In this document: positions 45,096-55,853 of the stretch, in pieces | Layout of the letters: every line of letters begins with the position of its first letter | Numbering within the stretch: position 1 is the first letter of the stretch | Assembly: GCA_037127255.1 (NCBI GenBank) | Contig: JBANSL010000009.1 | Location: 33,129,475 to 33,193,474 of the forward strand | Origin: Persicaria tinctoria | Taxonomy: Eukaryota > Streptophyta > Magnoliopsida > Caryophyllales > Polygonaceae | Direction of reading: 5' to 3' | Length of the DNA stretch: 64,000 bases | The notes under the pieces: model-generated | What the model was told of the DNA's origin: nothing | Database searches by the model: none | Seen by the model: the letters and a program-made list of their open reading frames with translations, nothing else | Position numbers and translations under genes: made by a program

Positions 45096-47593
45096 CTCCT
45101 CCACCTGGGCTTCCATGTCCCTCTTTTCCAGCTCCTCAGGGGTCATATTTCTGACCTTGGGTTCCCCGCAGGTGATATAGCCAGCTGAGATAGATTTGAC
45201 CTCTTCCATTGGACCTGTATGCCTTTCAGTTTTATTAAAGGAATACTCAATTACCTCGTCGCTGATGTTGAACGTGAGCACTCCTTTCCTTACGCTTATG
45301 TTGACATCCACCGTCGCCAAGAATGGTCTTCCTAAGATAATTGGATAAGCAAGATCTTCTTGCATATCAACTATTAAGAAATCAGCAGGGACGAAGAATT
45401 TACCTACTTGTACTGGGACATTTTCCACCATGCCTGTTGGGATGACCACTGTGTTGTTGGCCATGTAAAGTCTAGCATCCATAGGCTCCAGGGCACCTCT
45501 CTTAATCTTGGACCAAATTGTTAAAGGCATTATACTCACACAAGCTCCAAGATCACATAGGGCATTAATTTTGTATGGACCAAATCCAATAGTTATAGCA
45601 AACTTACCTAGATCCGGCCTCTTCTCCAATATGTCCAGATGGCTGCATTCCTCTGTGATTTCAGCCATTGATCGCTTTTTGCTCAGAATCTCCTTTAGGA
45701 ACTTGACATAAGATGGCATTTCATTGAGAACTTCTGTGAAGGGGATGGTGACGTTGAGCTTCTGAAGCAAGTTGATGAAGCGCTGAAACTTTTTCTCTGT
45801 CGGGTCCTTTAGAGATTTTGTGGGGAAAGGCAGCTTCTTTTTCTGATTCGGAGCTAGAACAGACGTCGGAGGTGCTGCAGACTTCTCTATGTCGACCAGG
45901 AGCTCCTCGACATCGACAAGGCCTTTGTCGACATCGACCAGATTGGGCCCAGTCGAGTTGCTGTGTGTTGCAGACGAGGATTCTTGCAGGTTCTCCTCGA
46001 GGTCGACGAAGGTCTTGCCGAGATCGACCACGGCTTTGTCGAGATCGACTTGCTGGTCCTCGTCGTTCTGCTGCTTTCCGACCTCTGGCTCTTGCAGTTG
46101 ATGGCCGCTTCTGAGTTTTATAGCAGCGATATGTCCAGTCTTTCCCTTAGGATTTGGTTCTGAACATCCTGGAAGTGACCCTGACTGTCTAGGGATACCT
46201 GCTGCTAGCTGACCAATCTGTGTATCAACTGATTTCCGCCAGATATCAATTTCCCCAAGCCTAGAGTTGACACTTTGCATCTGAGTATAGACGGAGTTGA
46301 AAGATTGCCTAGTTTCTGAGTGGTTTCTCCGTATTTCCTCCAGGACTGTCTGTATATCATCCTTTTTCTGCTCCCTTTCCGGATGTCCTGGAGCTCTGTA
46401 GGGCGGGGGATTCCTAGGGACACCTTGGTTCCATTGTGGTTGCTGAAACCTTTGGTCCCCCATGTAACGATTGGGACCCCCTGCGTAAGCTGCATCCTCA
46501 TGGTGCTCTGCCAGCCTGACTTGCTCTGTGTGTGGGCACTCAGGAGTGGTGTGCCTTTGCGATCCGCATTCTATGCAAGGCTGGTTGATAGAGAGATACT
46601 TTACTTGCTTGATGAGCTTTTTATTCTGGTCTCTGTAGTATTGCTCCCTAACATCATGATCAATCTCTTTAGGTGGCTCATATAGGAGCATGGATGGTGC
46701 TGGCCTGGCGTATGGGTTCTCTTCATAGGTTGCAGTAGACCCATACTTGTTGTCGTAGTTAGTGAGCTTCTCTAGCACACCCCATGCGTCACTTGGCGGC
46801 ATTGTCAGATACTTATAGCGAGTATAGTGGTTGATCCTGTCCTTTGTGACTTGATCCAGAGAGTTGAAGAAGATCTCCTGAATGACATAGGGTGGCTGTC
46901 CATGAGTAGGGCAAGATCACAGAAGTTCCTTGTAGCGCTCCCATGCTTTTGCCAGCGGTTCCCCTTGCTTCTGTTTGAAGGCGGTGATTCTCTGGCGGAG
47001 ATGTGCTGTTTTGGCAGGTGGGAAGAATTTGTTCAGAAACTCTTGCTCTACTTGGGCCCAGGTTGTGAGTGATCTTGCTTTCAGCCCTTCCAGCCATTTC
47101 GGTGCAGGCCCAGCGAGAGACCAGCGGAAAGATTTCATCTTGACATATTCCAGAGTTGTACCTTCAGCAATAGTACGGCACCTGTCAGAAAAGTTTGTAA
47201 TATGCTCAAGAGGACACTCATTAAATCTACCATAGAAGGCATTATTTTTCAGCTCTATAAGAAATTGAGTGCGAATTTCAAAAGAGTTTTCAGGGATTAG
47301 AATCGCCGATTCAGGCACGATGAGAGTTGGGTGCATGTAGTCCTCTGTCGTGGTTGGATATTGGGCAAGCTCAGCCTGTGCTTGTTCCCTTGCTGCTCTC
47401 TCAGCGGTGATAGCAGCATCTTTAGCGGCGATAGCAGCATCCTTTGCGGCCAATTCCCTGGTAAGCCTAGCGACCAGCTGTTCCTGTGTCTCAACGGCCG
47501 CCATGATCCTTTTGAGTTTGGAGTGGATGTGTAGGTAGTGCTCCGGTTCGTCTAAGCTGTCAAACTCAGGTGTTTGACCAGAACGACGCGTAC
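45093..47593 (-). pseudogene. gag-protease of element A, near-intact
   Basis: One frame from about 47593 to the C insertion. The family start ATG is ACG here (the E copy has ATG CGT CGT); the next in-frame Met is at 47504. Gag core: PLEHITNFSDRCRTIAEG, KSFRWSLAGPAPKWLEG, EQEFLNKFFPP. A single TGA at 46917-46919 replaces CGA (Arg) of the E copy, a typical methyl-CpG change. Then come MPPSDAWGVLEKL, the zinc knuckle CIECGSQRHTTPEC (46577-46536), the LVDVD/VDLDK repeat block (about 45880-46060) and the protease ALCDLGACVSIMP (DLGA at 45543-45554) with ILGRPFLATVD. The role would be particle formation and processing. Only the lost start, the one stop and the C insertion break it. Confidence 0.85.
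45880..46060 (-). repeat. Heptad-coding TCGA-module block in element A gag
   Basis: 21-bp units (GTCGACATCGACAAGGCCTTT type) encode consecutive seven-residue repeats: VDLDKAV, VDLGKTF, VDLEENL, then VDVDKGL, VDVEELL, VDIEKS. Corresponding blocks are at 400-570 (E) and 18655-18830 (A'). Confidence 0.85.
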
Positions 47594-47653
47594 ACCTGAA
47601 AAGTAACTCAAAGAAACAGTGAGAACTGACTACCTAAGGCGCGAATGATTGCC

Positions 47654-47671
47654 TCCCCGGCAACGACGCCA
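47654..47671 (-). other. Primer binding site of element A (tRNA-Asp)
   Basis: Matches the tRNA-Asp 3' end except for one G-to-A change in plus orientation (AACGACGCCA). Confidence 0.85.
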
Positions 47672-47674
47672 ATT

Positions 47675-50005
47675 TGTTGTTGCAGGAGGATGGTCAAGTA
47701 TGAAATAAATATAAAATAAAGATCAGACTGACTTCCCTGTCTTAGCAAATAAATACAAGACTTCCTCCCGTTGTAGTAACAGAAAATCAGGATCGAATCC
47801 ACGAGGAAGCACGTCAGCAGTTCTCAGGTAGCTGTAAATTCTCACAGAAGCAGCAGAAAAGCAGAAACACAGAATGGAAAGAATCAAATAAACCCGGTAA
47901 GGGCAACTAAAACAAAAGCAAAAAACAAGCAAAACAAGAAAAGACAAAGCGAAACAACAAATAAAACGAGGACACAGAAGCTACTCGATCTCGAGTAAGC
48001 TGTCCTCTAGATCGACAAGACAGTGAACAACAGAAAGTGAAAATCGACAAGAGACAGAAGCAAATCTACTCGACCTAGACCAAGTCCTACTCGACCTCGA
48101 GAAGACACTACTCGAGGTCGACAAAGGCTTCCTCTATGTCGAGTACAGTAAAAGACAGAAACTTTAAAGGGGCAAATTTTCGAACCAAAACTCAGAATTT
48201 CGACAGAAATAAACTTCAATATATAAAAAGACTTCCAAAGCCAGGGTTTCAACACCACAACGATAACCATGCAAAGTAACACATAAAGGCATAAAAGATC
48301 ATGCTTTCCATCAAATAACTTTCGTTATTAACAAATAGGCATATAGAGGCTTTCGCATAAACCATAATCGTTACTAACTCTTTTTCACATAATTAATCCA
48401 AGTTGCATTAAGATCACTTTCGCTTCAATAACACAAACAAGGATCACCTTCAACTCTCGCAAAAGAATCATGCTCATAGGGATAGAAGATGGATCGCACA
48501 AAAAGATCTGACCTTTATCGCATCGCCTCACATGGCCACCGTCGGGCTCACCCTAGCCCCAGAAGTGGGTGGACTACTCACGCCTCATCGCAATAACAGA
48601 CATTGATTTGAAAGAAATAACTTGCATTAAAACTAAATACAAAGCCTTTACAATCCTGGCAATCAACTTTCGCAGAAAGCCAAAACCCTAAAAACCATAG
48701 AACTCCTAAACTCTATGTGTAATTGTGTCTCTGAAATTGAATTGTTATCTGGAATTGAATTGTGATTGAATTGGAATTTATAAAACTGAGCCCCCTAGGG
48801 CCTTATTTATAACCTTCATTCCCTAGCTAATCTAGGAAAGAAGATATCTATCTCTATCTAAAACTATATCTAAAACTTGAAAGGATAAATAAATTGTTTT
48901 ATGGAAATAAATCTAAAAGGAAAAGATAAAACTAAATATGGTAGGTCTTCATGTCTTGATAGATCTTATCTCCTTGATGATAGAACTTGATGGAATCGGA
49001 TAGAATCTTCCGCCTTCGGCCCCAAGGAATCCCAATTCTAGTCGGACAGGTCTCGTCGAGAAGTTTCTGGAATCTGGTCTACTCGACCTCGACCACGGCT
49101 CGTCGACCTCGAGTAGGGTGGTTCGTCGACTGGACTTCCTCGGCTAGATCTGCTCGATGTGCTCGGACTTGGCTCACTAGTGCTCGTCGACCTCGACAAA
49201 CCCTAGTCGATGTCGAGTAGGACTGGTCATCGACTAGGTCTCCTCGGGTGGCTCTACTCAACAAGGCTCGGACAAGGCTCCTGGGCATCCTCGATCTCGA
49301 CAAGGCGTAGTCGAGATCGAGTAGGGCTCTTTCTTTCCGCTTCCGCAACTTGCCTCTCTCACTGGCAGCGAGTTTTTTCGTGGCAGCGAGCGGTCCGCTG
49401 CAGCGAGTCGCGTCGATGGCAGCGAGTGCTCCTGGTCGTCCTCGGCTTCGTCCTCGGCTTGTCGACCAGCTCTTCTTCGGCAAGGACTCGGACTGGCACG
49501 ATGGGTCTTGTCGATCTCGACTAGGCGTAGTCGAGATCGAGTAGGGTTGCTCGGCGTCCTCGTCCTCGGCTCCTCTCCTTGTCGACTCCGGGTTTGGTGT
49601 CTGGGCTTCGTCGATCTCGACTAGGGCTTGTCGAGATCGAGTAGACTTCCGGAGCTCGGGTTGGTCTGGCTCTCGATCAGGCTCTGTCAACAAGGCGGTG
49701 ATCGGACAGGCTCGTCTAGGTCGAGTAAGGCCTACTCGAGATCGAGTAGCCTTGACTCTCAGACTGGTTCCGCTGCTTTCACCTTCGACTTCTGTAGTGG
49801 TTTTCCAAGCTTTTCCGACCTTCTGTAGAATTGCTGTAAAATGCCTCGATTTCTGCGAATTAAACAGAAACTGGTGCAGATTCCATAATTTGGAAAATAA
49901 ACATACACTACATAGATTCTGTACTATTTAATCCCAAATGAATTCAATGTATACAGAAATCGATATAAAAGTTACTGTAAAACATGGCAGATTCTGCTCA
50001 CAACA
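47675..50005 (-). repeat. 5' LTR of element A
   Basis: 2331 bp, TGTTGTTGCAGG...CTCACAACA in plus coordinates. TCGA modules at about 49025-49740. Colinear with the 3' LTR, with only substitutions noticed. Confidence 0.93.
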
Positions 50006-50010
50006 GATAT

Positions 50011-50418
50011 ACCACTTGGTATTCGGTGCTAAGGCCTTATTATATTTATACACGTGATCTTAGGACCATGCTAGTGTTTTAATATTCCGCCTTGCATCTA
50101 GAAGCATCTTTATTAGGACTAGCGTGTGTATGTGTCTGCTTGTTTAGGATTATATTGCGTAGGGCTTCGATCTGACACCGTCCTGCTTACATTTTTTTTA
50201 GGTTTGTTTTGCAGCATGATTGTTCTTTGTGTCTGTAACGTGGGAACTCTCTTAAGCGATTACAAAGAAATGGTCTAACTTTATATTTCGATAAATACGT
50301 TTACTGATTTGGTTTTGACTCGGCTCTGCCGTGGCACTCTCTTGTATTACACCTTGATTCCGCTATTTGTATGACTATTGGTTTTCACGCTTAGACTTAC
50401 GACAGGTACAGGGGACTT
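50011..50418 (+). repeat. First LTR of element J, right segment
   Basis: Continues 34337 after element A and matches 55255-55680. It ends at GGGGACTT where K begins; the second J LTR continues as GGGGACTTCCTCGG. Confidence 0.85.
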
Positions 50419-52492
50419 TGTTGTGAGTTGAATCTGCCATGTTTTACAGTAACTTTTATATCGATTTCTGTATACATTACATGCATTTGGGCTAAGATAG
50501 TACATAATCTATGTAGTTTATGTTTATTTGCCAAATTATGGAATCTACACCAGTTTCTGTTTAATTCGCAGAAATCGAGGCGTTTTACATCAATTCTACA
50601 GAAGGTCGGAAAAGCTCGGAAAACCACTACAGAAGTCCAAGGTCAAAGCAGCGGAACAAGTCTACGAGCCAAGGCTACTCGACCTCGAGTAGGTCTACTC
50701 GACCTCGACAAGCCATGTCCGAGCAACCTTGTTGACAGAGCCTGATCGAGAGAGCCAGACCACCCAGCTCCGGGACTCTACTCGATCTCGACGAAGCCCT
50801 GGTCGAGATCGACGAAGCCCAAAGTCATGCCCGGAGTCGACGATGAGAGCTGCCCGAGAAGCCGAGGACGGAGCCGAGGACGACCAGGCGAGACTCGCTG
50901 CAGCGGACCACTCGCTGCCGCGGAAGAGGCCACTCGCTGCCAGCGGATGAAGCAACTCGCGGGAGCGGGAGCGGAGAGGGAGAACCCAACTCGACCTCGA
51001 GGACCCTTTGTCGAGGTCGACGAGCACCTTGAGTCCAAGTCCGAGCACACCAACCCGAGGAAGCCCAGTCGACGAGCCATCCTTGTCGAGGTCGACGAGT
51101 CGTGGTCGATCTCGAGTAGAGCAGCTTCCAGAAACTTCTCGACGTGGCTTGTCCGACTAGACTTGGCTTTCCTTGGGCGCAAAGACGGAAGATTCTATCC
51201 AAATCCATCGAAGATCTATCCGAATACATCAAGTTCTATCCAAGGAGACAAGATCTATCAACATCATGAAGACCTAACATAATTAGTTTTATCTTTCCTT
51301 TTAAGATTTAATTCCATAAAACATTTATTTATCTTTTAGCAATTTAGATATAATTTTAGATAGAGATAGATATCTTCTTTCCTAGATTAGCTAGGGAATG
51401 AAGGCTATAAATAAAGCCCATGGGCCTCAGTTTCAATCATTCAATTTCGAAGAGAATTAGTTAGTTCCACAGAGAAGTTTAGGAGTTCTAAGGTTTTTAG
51501 GGTTTTGGCTTTCTGCGAAAGTTGATTGTCAAGATTGTAAAAGGCTTTGAATATAGTTTAATGCAAGTTTCTTTTCATACATCAATGTCTGCGATTGCGA
51601 TGAGGCGTGAGTAGTCCACCCACTTCTGGGGCTGGGGTGAGCCCGACGGTGGCCATGTGAGGCGATGCGATAAAAGTCAGATCTTTTGTGCAATTCATCT
51701 TCTATCCCTATGAGCATGATTCTTTTGCGAGAGTTGAAGGTGATCCTTGTTTGTGTTATTGAAGCGAAAGTGATCTTAATGCAACTTGGATTAATTATGT
51801 GAAAAAGGGTTAGTAACAATTAGGGTTTATGCGAAAGCCTCTATATGCCTATTTGTTAATGACGAAAGTTATTTGATGGAAAGCATGATCTTTTGTGCCT
51901 TTATGTGTTGTTTTGCATGGTTATCGTTGTGGTATTGAAACCCTGGCCTTGGAGGTCTTTTAGCATACTGAGTTAATTTCTGTCAAATTTCTGAATTCTG
52001 TCGAAAATCTGCAATTTACAGTTTTCTGCCTGTCTTGTCGACATAGAGTAGTGCTTGTCGATCTCGAGTAAGTTGTGGTCGAGATCGAGTTGGTTTGCCT
52101 TTGTCGAGTTGTTTGTTTTCAGTTTCTGAGTTTCTGCTGTTGACCACCTTAGTCGACCTAGAGGACAGTTACTCGACTTCGAGTAGCTTCCGTGTCCTCG
52201 TTTTATTTGCTGTTTCGCTTTGTCTTTTCTTGATTTGTTCTTTGCTTTTATTTTAGTTGCCCTTGCCGGGTTTATTTGTTTCTTTCCTTTCTGTGTTTCT
52301 GTCTTTTCTGCTGCTGCTGTGAGAATTTACAGCTACCTGAGAACTGTTGACGTGCTTCCTTGTGGATTCGATCCTGACTATTCTCTTACTACAACAGGAG
52401 GAAGTCTTGTATTTATTTGCTGAGACAGGGAAGTCAATCTGAACCTTAATTCATATTTATTTCATACTTGACCATCAACCTGCATAGCAACA
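50419..52492 (+). repeat. 5' LTR of element K
   Basis: 2074 bp, TGTTGTGAG...TAGCAACA. TATA box at 51406-51413. TCGA modules at about 50680-51120 and near 52035-52190. Confidence 0.9.
51406..51413 (+). promoter_or_regulatory. TATA box of element K LTR
   Basis: TATAAATA within GAAGGCTATAAATAAAGCCC, as in solo LTR I. Confidence 0.65.
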
Positions 52493-52495
52493 AAT

Positions 52496-52513
52496 TGGCG
52501 TCGTTGCCGGGGA
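52496..52513 (+). other. Primer binding site of element K (tRNA-Asp)
   Basis: TGGCGTCGTTGCCGGGGA, one mismatch from the perfect site, 3 nt after the LTR. Confidence 0.88.
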
Positions 52514-52575
52514 AGCAATCAATCGCGCCTTAGGTAGTCAGTTCTCACTGTTTCTTTGAGTTAGTTTGCAGGTGT

Positions 52576-52764
52576 ATGCGTCGTTCTGGTCAAACACCCG
52601 AGTTTGACGCCTTAGACGAACCGAAACGCCTTTTTCACATCAGAGCTCAACTACAAAGAGCCATGGCAGCTGCGGAGACACAGGAACAGCTGATCGCTAG
52701 GCTTACCAGGGAATTAGCCGCTAAGGATGCTGCTATCGCCGCTGAGAGAGCAGCAAGGGAACAA
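52576..52764 (+). pseudogene. gag N-terminus of element K
   Basis: Starts MRRSGQTPEFDALDEPKR. It continues through a helical, coiled-coil-like ETQEQLIARLTRELAAKDAA stretch to AAREQ, where similarity to E and A ends and unrelated sequence follows. The ATG matches the E start, which supports that start as the family's true one. Confidence 0.8.
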
Positions 52765-53136
52765 GTAGCGGTCGTGTCTTGTTATGGTTGATAGTTATAG
52801 GCAGATTTTCTTGAAGATATGATCTAGTGTATGCTTTACTTAGGGCCGACTGTTGGGTGAATTCTATGGGATGGACGATGATCATTCCTTGATGTATGGA
52901 CATGGGCGAGAGTGAGTTGTTAGTACTAACACTTTTTATCCCCTGAACTTGATGAAATGTTAGTATACGGAAGTACTTGTTGCCTCTAATGTGGTGATGC
53001 TTGATAGTTAGCGTAAGTATAAGATGCTTATGTGACTGATATGATGTGCAACTTATGTGGTATGATATGATGAATTCTACTATGTACGATTGCTATGTTG
53101 TACAATTGTTATATATTATATGATGTCGTGAACTTG
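52765..53136. other. Possible interior remnant of element J
   Basis: 372 bp without an ORF or a match elsewhere in the window, between truncated K and the second J LTR. AT- and TG-rich. Confidence 0.35.
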
Positions 53137-55848
53137 ATTTAAAACCAAGCAAATCCTCTTCATTTAAAACCAAGCAAATCCTCTTCATTTAAAACCAAGC
53201 AAATCCTCTTCATTTAAAACCAAGCAAATCCTCAATAATTCTATCCCCTTCTAGCTGATTTCAGCCTCCTCCATTCATCACCGCCATCACCACAACGCCT
53301 CCTTCCACCTCTTTTCGTTTCCTTCGAATTGCCGAGCCGAGCAGCAGCTCGCCACCACCTCCATCACTCTCTCCTTCGTGCCTAGACAACAACAGTAACC
53401 ACCTAGGCTTCCTCCGACGTCGACACACCCTAGAAGTCGCCGAGAGAGCCACCAAGCCAGCGGCCCTTCTCGCGCCCTGTTTTGAACCCAAGGAGCGGTA
53501 AGGTCATTCATCGCTTCCTTTCATCCTTAAATCGCATAAAGGTCGGCCTTTAATCTCGTTCCCTCCTTCCTAGACCATCTCCGGCGAAGATCCAACTCCG
53601 ACGCGCCGACCGTAGCCTCCCCAAGCTCCGTTTCCGGCGAGACGAAACCGCGCCTCGATGAGCTTCTTCCTCCTTTCCTGTCATGTGTGTATGTCAGTGT
53701 CGGGGTAGGGGGAGGTCGAGATGGGTTGTTGCCGGCGAGCTTCCAAAGCTCCCTTCTCCTCCATTTTTTTGAAACGTAGAAGCAACTGTGGTAGGAGATG
53801 AACATTGCCTCTTTCAACCCCCATTTCCTTTTACCCATGGGCCCCCTTGCCACCTCAGCCTGGGCCCCACTCTCTTTTAAAAAAATTGACTTCGGATGAA
53901 CATATGTGAAAGAATGAATTGTGATGTGTGGTTTGGGCCTATTTCTTTGGGCCAGAAATTGTTGTTTTAAAAAAGGATGAACTTGGGCCTATTTAATTCC
54001 CTCCACTCAATTTTGGGTCTTAAGAATAAAAAGGGTGTTCGGTTTTGGGTTCGACAAAATGGAGGTAGCCGGCTTATAATTTTTACAATTTAAGGGTGGT
54101 TTTCAGTAATTTAACTAAGGGCTGATTTTTATAGAATAAAAATAGTTGGGATTTTTTAAGGGATTTGGAAATATTTATGAAAGTGTTTAATAAAAGGGTA
54201 TTTAAAATATTATATAATATTATGTAAGATTTAAAATAATAAAATATTATTATTGAGATTTAAAGGTATTATATATCATGGTGATTTAAAAATATGATAT
54301 TATAATACTTGGATTTTAAAAAAGGAAATTTGGCGAATATTTTCCTAAGGTCGGAATTCCTAACTATTTGACTTGGGGATTTCAAACTGTTTTCGGGACT
54401 AACTTGATAATTATGAGTAACTAGCATGATGATATGATTGATTGACTAATAGCATGATTTGTGTGAACTAATGGCATGATTGATTGAATAAAGGGATGAT
54501 GAAGTTTTAGACTTGTCTATCGTTAATTTATGCCTTATGAGCTATGATTAATATGATGAACTTTGGAGATATATGATCATGCGGATATACAAGTATTATT
54601 GCGAGTATATGAATGTGGTGGAACAGAATGATGATAATGATGTGGTCTAGTGGAATGTGGCATCGTGATGAGTGGTTGAACTTGATGTGATGATGATTGC
54701 AATGTGATTGTTATTCTCATTGAATGATGTGTGCTTGAATGCTTGTATGTTTAGACATAGACTTATGTATATGTTCTGATATGTATCTAGGTAATGCCTT
54801 GTGACTTTGAATGATGTATGCTGGATCTTCTATTATGCTGTTCTGCATAGCCAGGTGAGTTCCTATATGAGCTCACTTAGATTCGAAAAGAGATCTCCCT
54901 ACTTGTAGCCATGTGGATACTAGGTGCTTGCATTCATAATAAAGAATGACATGTAGTATCCTGCTAGGATTGCACTCATGATTGAGCATTCGTTTACTCA
55001 TTACTTTTGTAAACAGAACGGTCGTTATCTGTGATGTAACTAGAGTCTTTGCTAGGGTTATAGGACAGCCCAGTCCCATCGGGTCCCGTCTTGAGTCAAT
55101 CGAGTCATGGAACTACCTTATATTATGAGCTGCATACGGGCTTTATTGTGGATACGGGTTGGGCATGCGTGCCGCCCGATTATTATGGAATGCATTCACG
55201 AGCTGGCCAGTCTCCGCCCTATCGGAAGGGGGTGGAGGTAGGAGAGGAATATACCACTTGGTATTCGGTGCTAAAGCCTTATTATATTTATACACGTGAT
55301 CTTATGACCATGCTAGTGTGTTAATATTCCGTCTTGCATCTAGAAGCATCTTTATTAGGACTAGCGTGTGTATGTGTCTGTTTGTTTGGGATTATATTGC
55401 GTAAGGCTTTGATCTGACACCGCCCCACATACATTTTTTTTAGGTTTGTTTTGCGGCATGATTGTTCCTTACTTCTGTATTACACCTTGATAACTACGTT
55501 TACTTCTGGGAACTCTCTTGGGCGATTACAAAGAAATGGTCTAACTTTATATTTTGATAACTACGTTTACTGATTTGGTTTTGACTCGGCTCTGCCGTGG
55601 CACTCTCTTGTATTACACCTTGATTCCGCTATTTGTATGACTATTGGTTTTCACGCTTAGACTTACTACAGGTACAGGGGACTTCCTCGGGGATTCCAAC
55701 GATCCCTTCAAATTTTGGGTATAAAATTCCACTTGAAAACGTTATAGTAGATTTTCAAACCTTCAACCTGTACTCGGGACGCAAGATCCTAACGAGAGGT
55801 TTCATCCCTCAAAACGTAACCCGGGAATCATAATCCCGGGCCGTTACA
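53137..55848 (+). repeat. Second LTR of element J, 5'-truncated
   Basis: Matches 32009-34332 and 50011-50418, then continues through the true LTR end ATCCCGGGCCGTTACA. It shows the empty target of A near 55250 and of K near 55679. No gene. Confidence 0.8.
53139..53235. repeat. 25-bp tandem repeat, four copies, at the truncated LTR edge
   Basis: TTTAAAACCAAGCAAATCCT plus CTTCA, four times. The first J LTR has a single copy near 32012. The expansion sits exactly at the truncation point. Confidence 0.9.
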
Positions 55849-55853
55849 TATAT

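Larger units (their letters stand above)
34338..50005 (-). mobile_element. Element A: family-1 Athila-like retrotransposon inserted in J, with B and C inside it
   Basis: Two LTRs of identical length (2331 bp), perfect TSD GATAT (34333-34337 and 50006-50010), and a primer binding site 3 nt from the 5' LTR. Without B and C the interior is about 4.1 kb. Order on the minus strand: 5' LTR, gag, protease, linker, integrase-like tail, 3' non-coding, 3' LTR. No reverse transcriptase is present. The uninterrupted target occurs in the second J LTR at about 55250 (GAGGAATATACCACTTGG). LTRs differ at about 9 of 240 compared bases. Confidence 0.95.
50419..52764 (+). mobile_element. Element K: truncated family-1 retrotransposon, plus strand
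   Basis: A complete 5' LTR, the primer binding site and the first 63 codons of gag. It is then cut abruptly at about 52764. Left flank GACTT (50414-50418) would be the TSD; the right partner is lost. The deletion that removed the rest of K also removed most of J between its LTRs. Confidence 0.88.
31349..55848. mobile_element. Element J: LTR retrotransposon with about 3.5-kb LTRs, host to A and K
   Basis: The left end GGTAAAGGCTCGGGTTTTG aligns with an expected TGTAACGGCCCGGG start. The right end is ATCCCGGGCCGTTACA. A TSD TATAT flanks them (31344-31348 and 55849-55853). The first LTR is 31349-34337 plus 50011-50418; its last 170 bases are lost. The second LTR is represented by 53137-55848, lacking its start. 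Between them only K and about 370 bases of possible interior remain. LTR length and style suggest a Tekay/Del-type Ty3 element, but no protein is left to prove this. Hand comparison of about 200 bases (32080 versus 53280) shows about 5% difference. Confidence 0.7.

Noticed and set aside
34338..50005. Reverse transcriptase or integrase core inside element A or A'
   Set aside because: I looked for YxDD-type and HHCC/DDE-type text in the interiors and saw none. Only the C-terminal tail is present.
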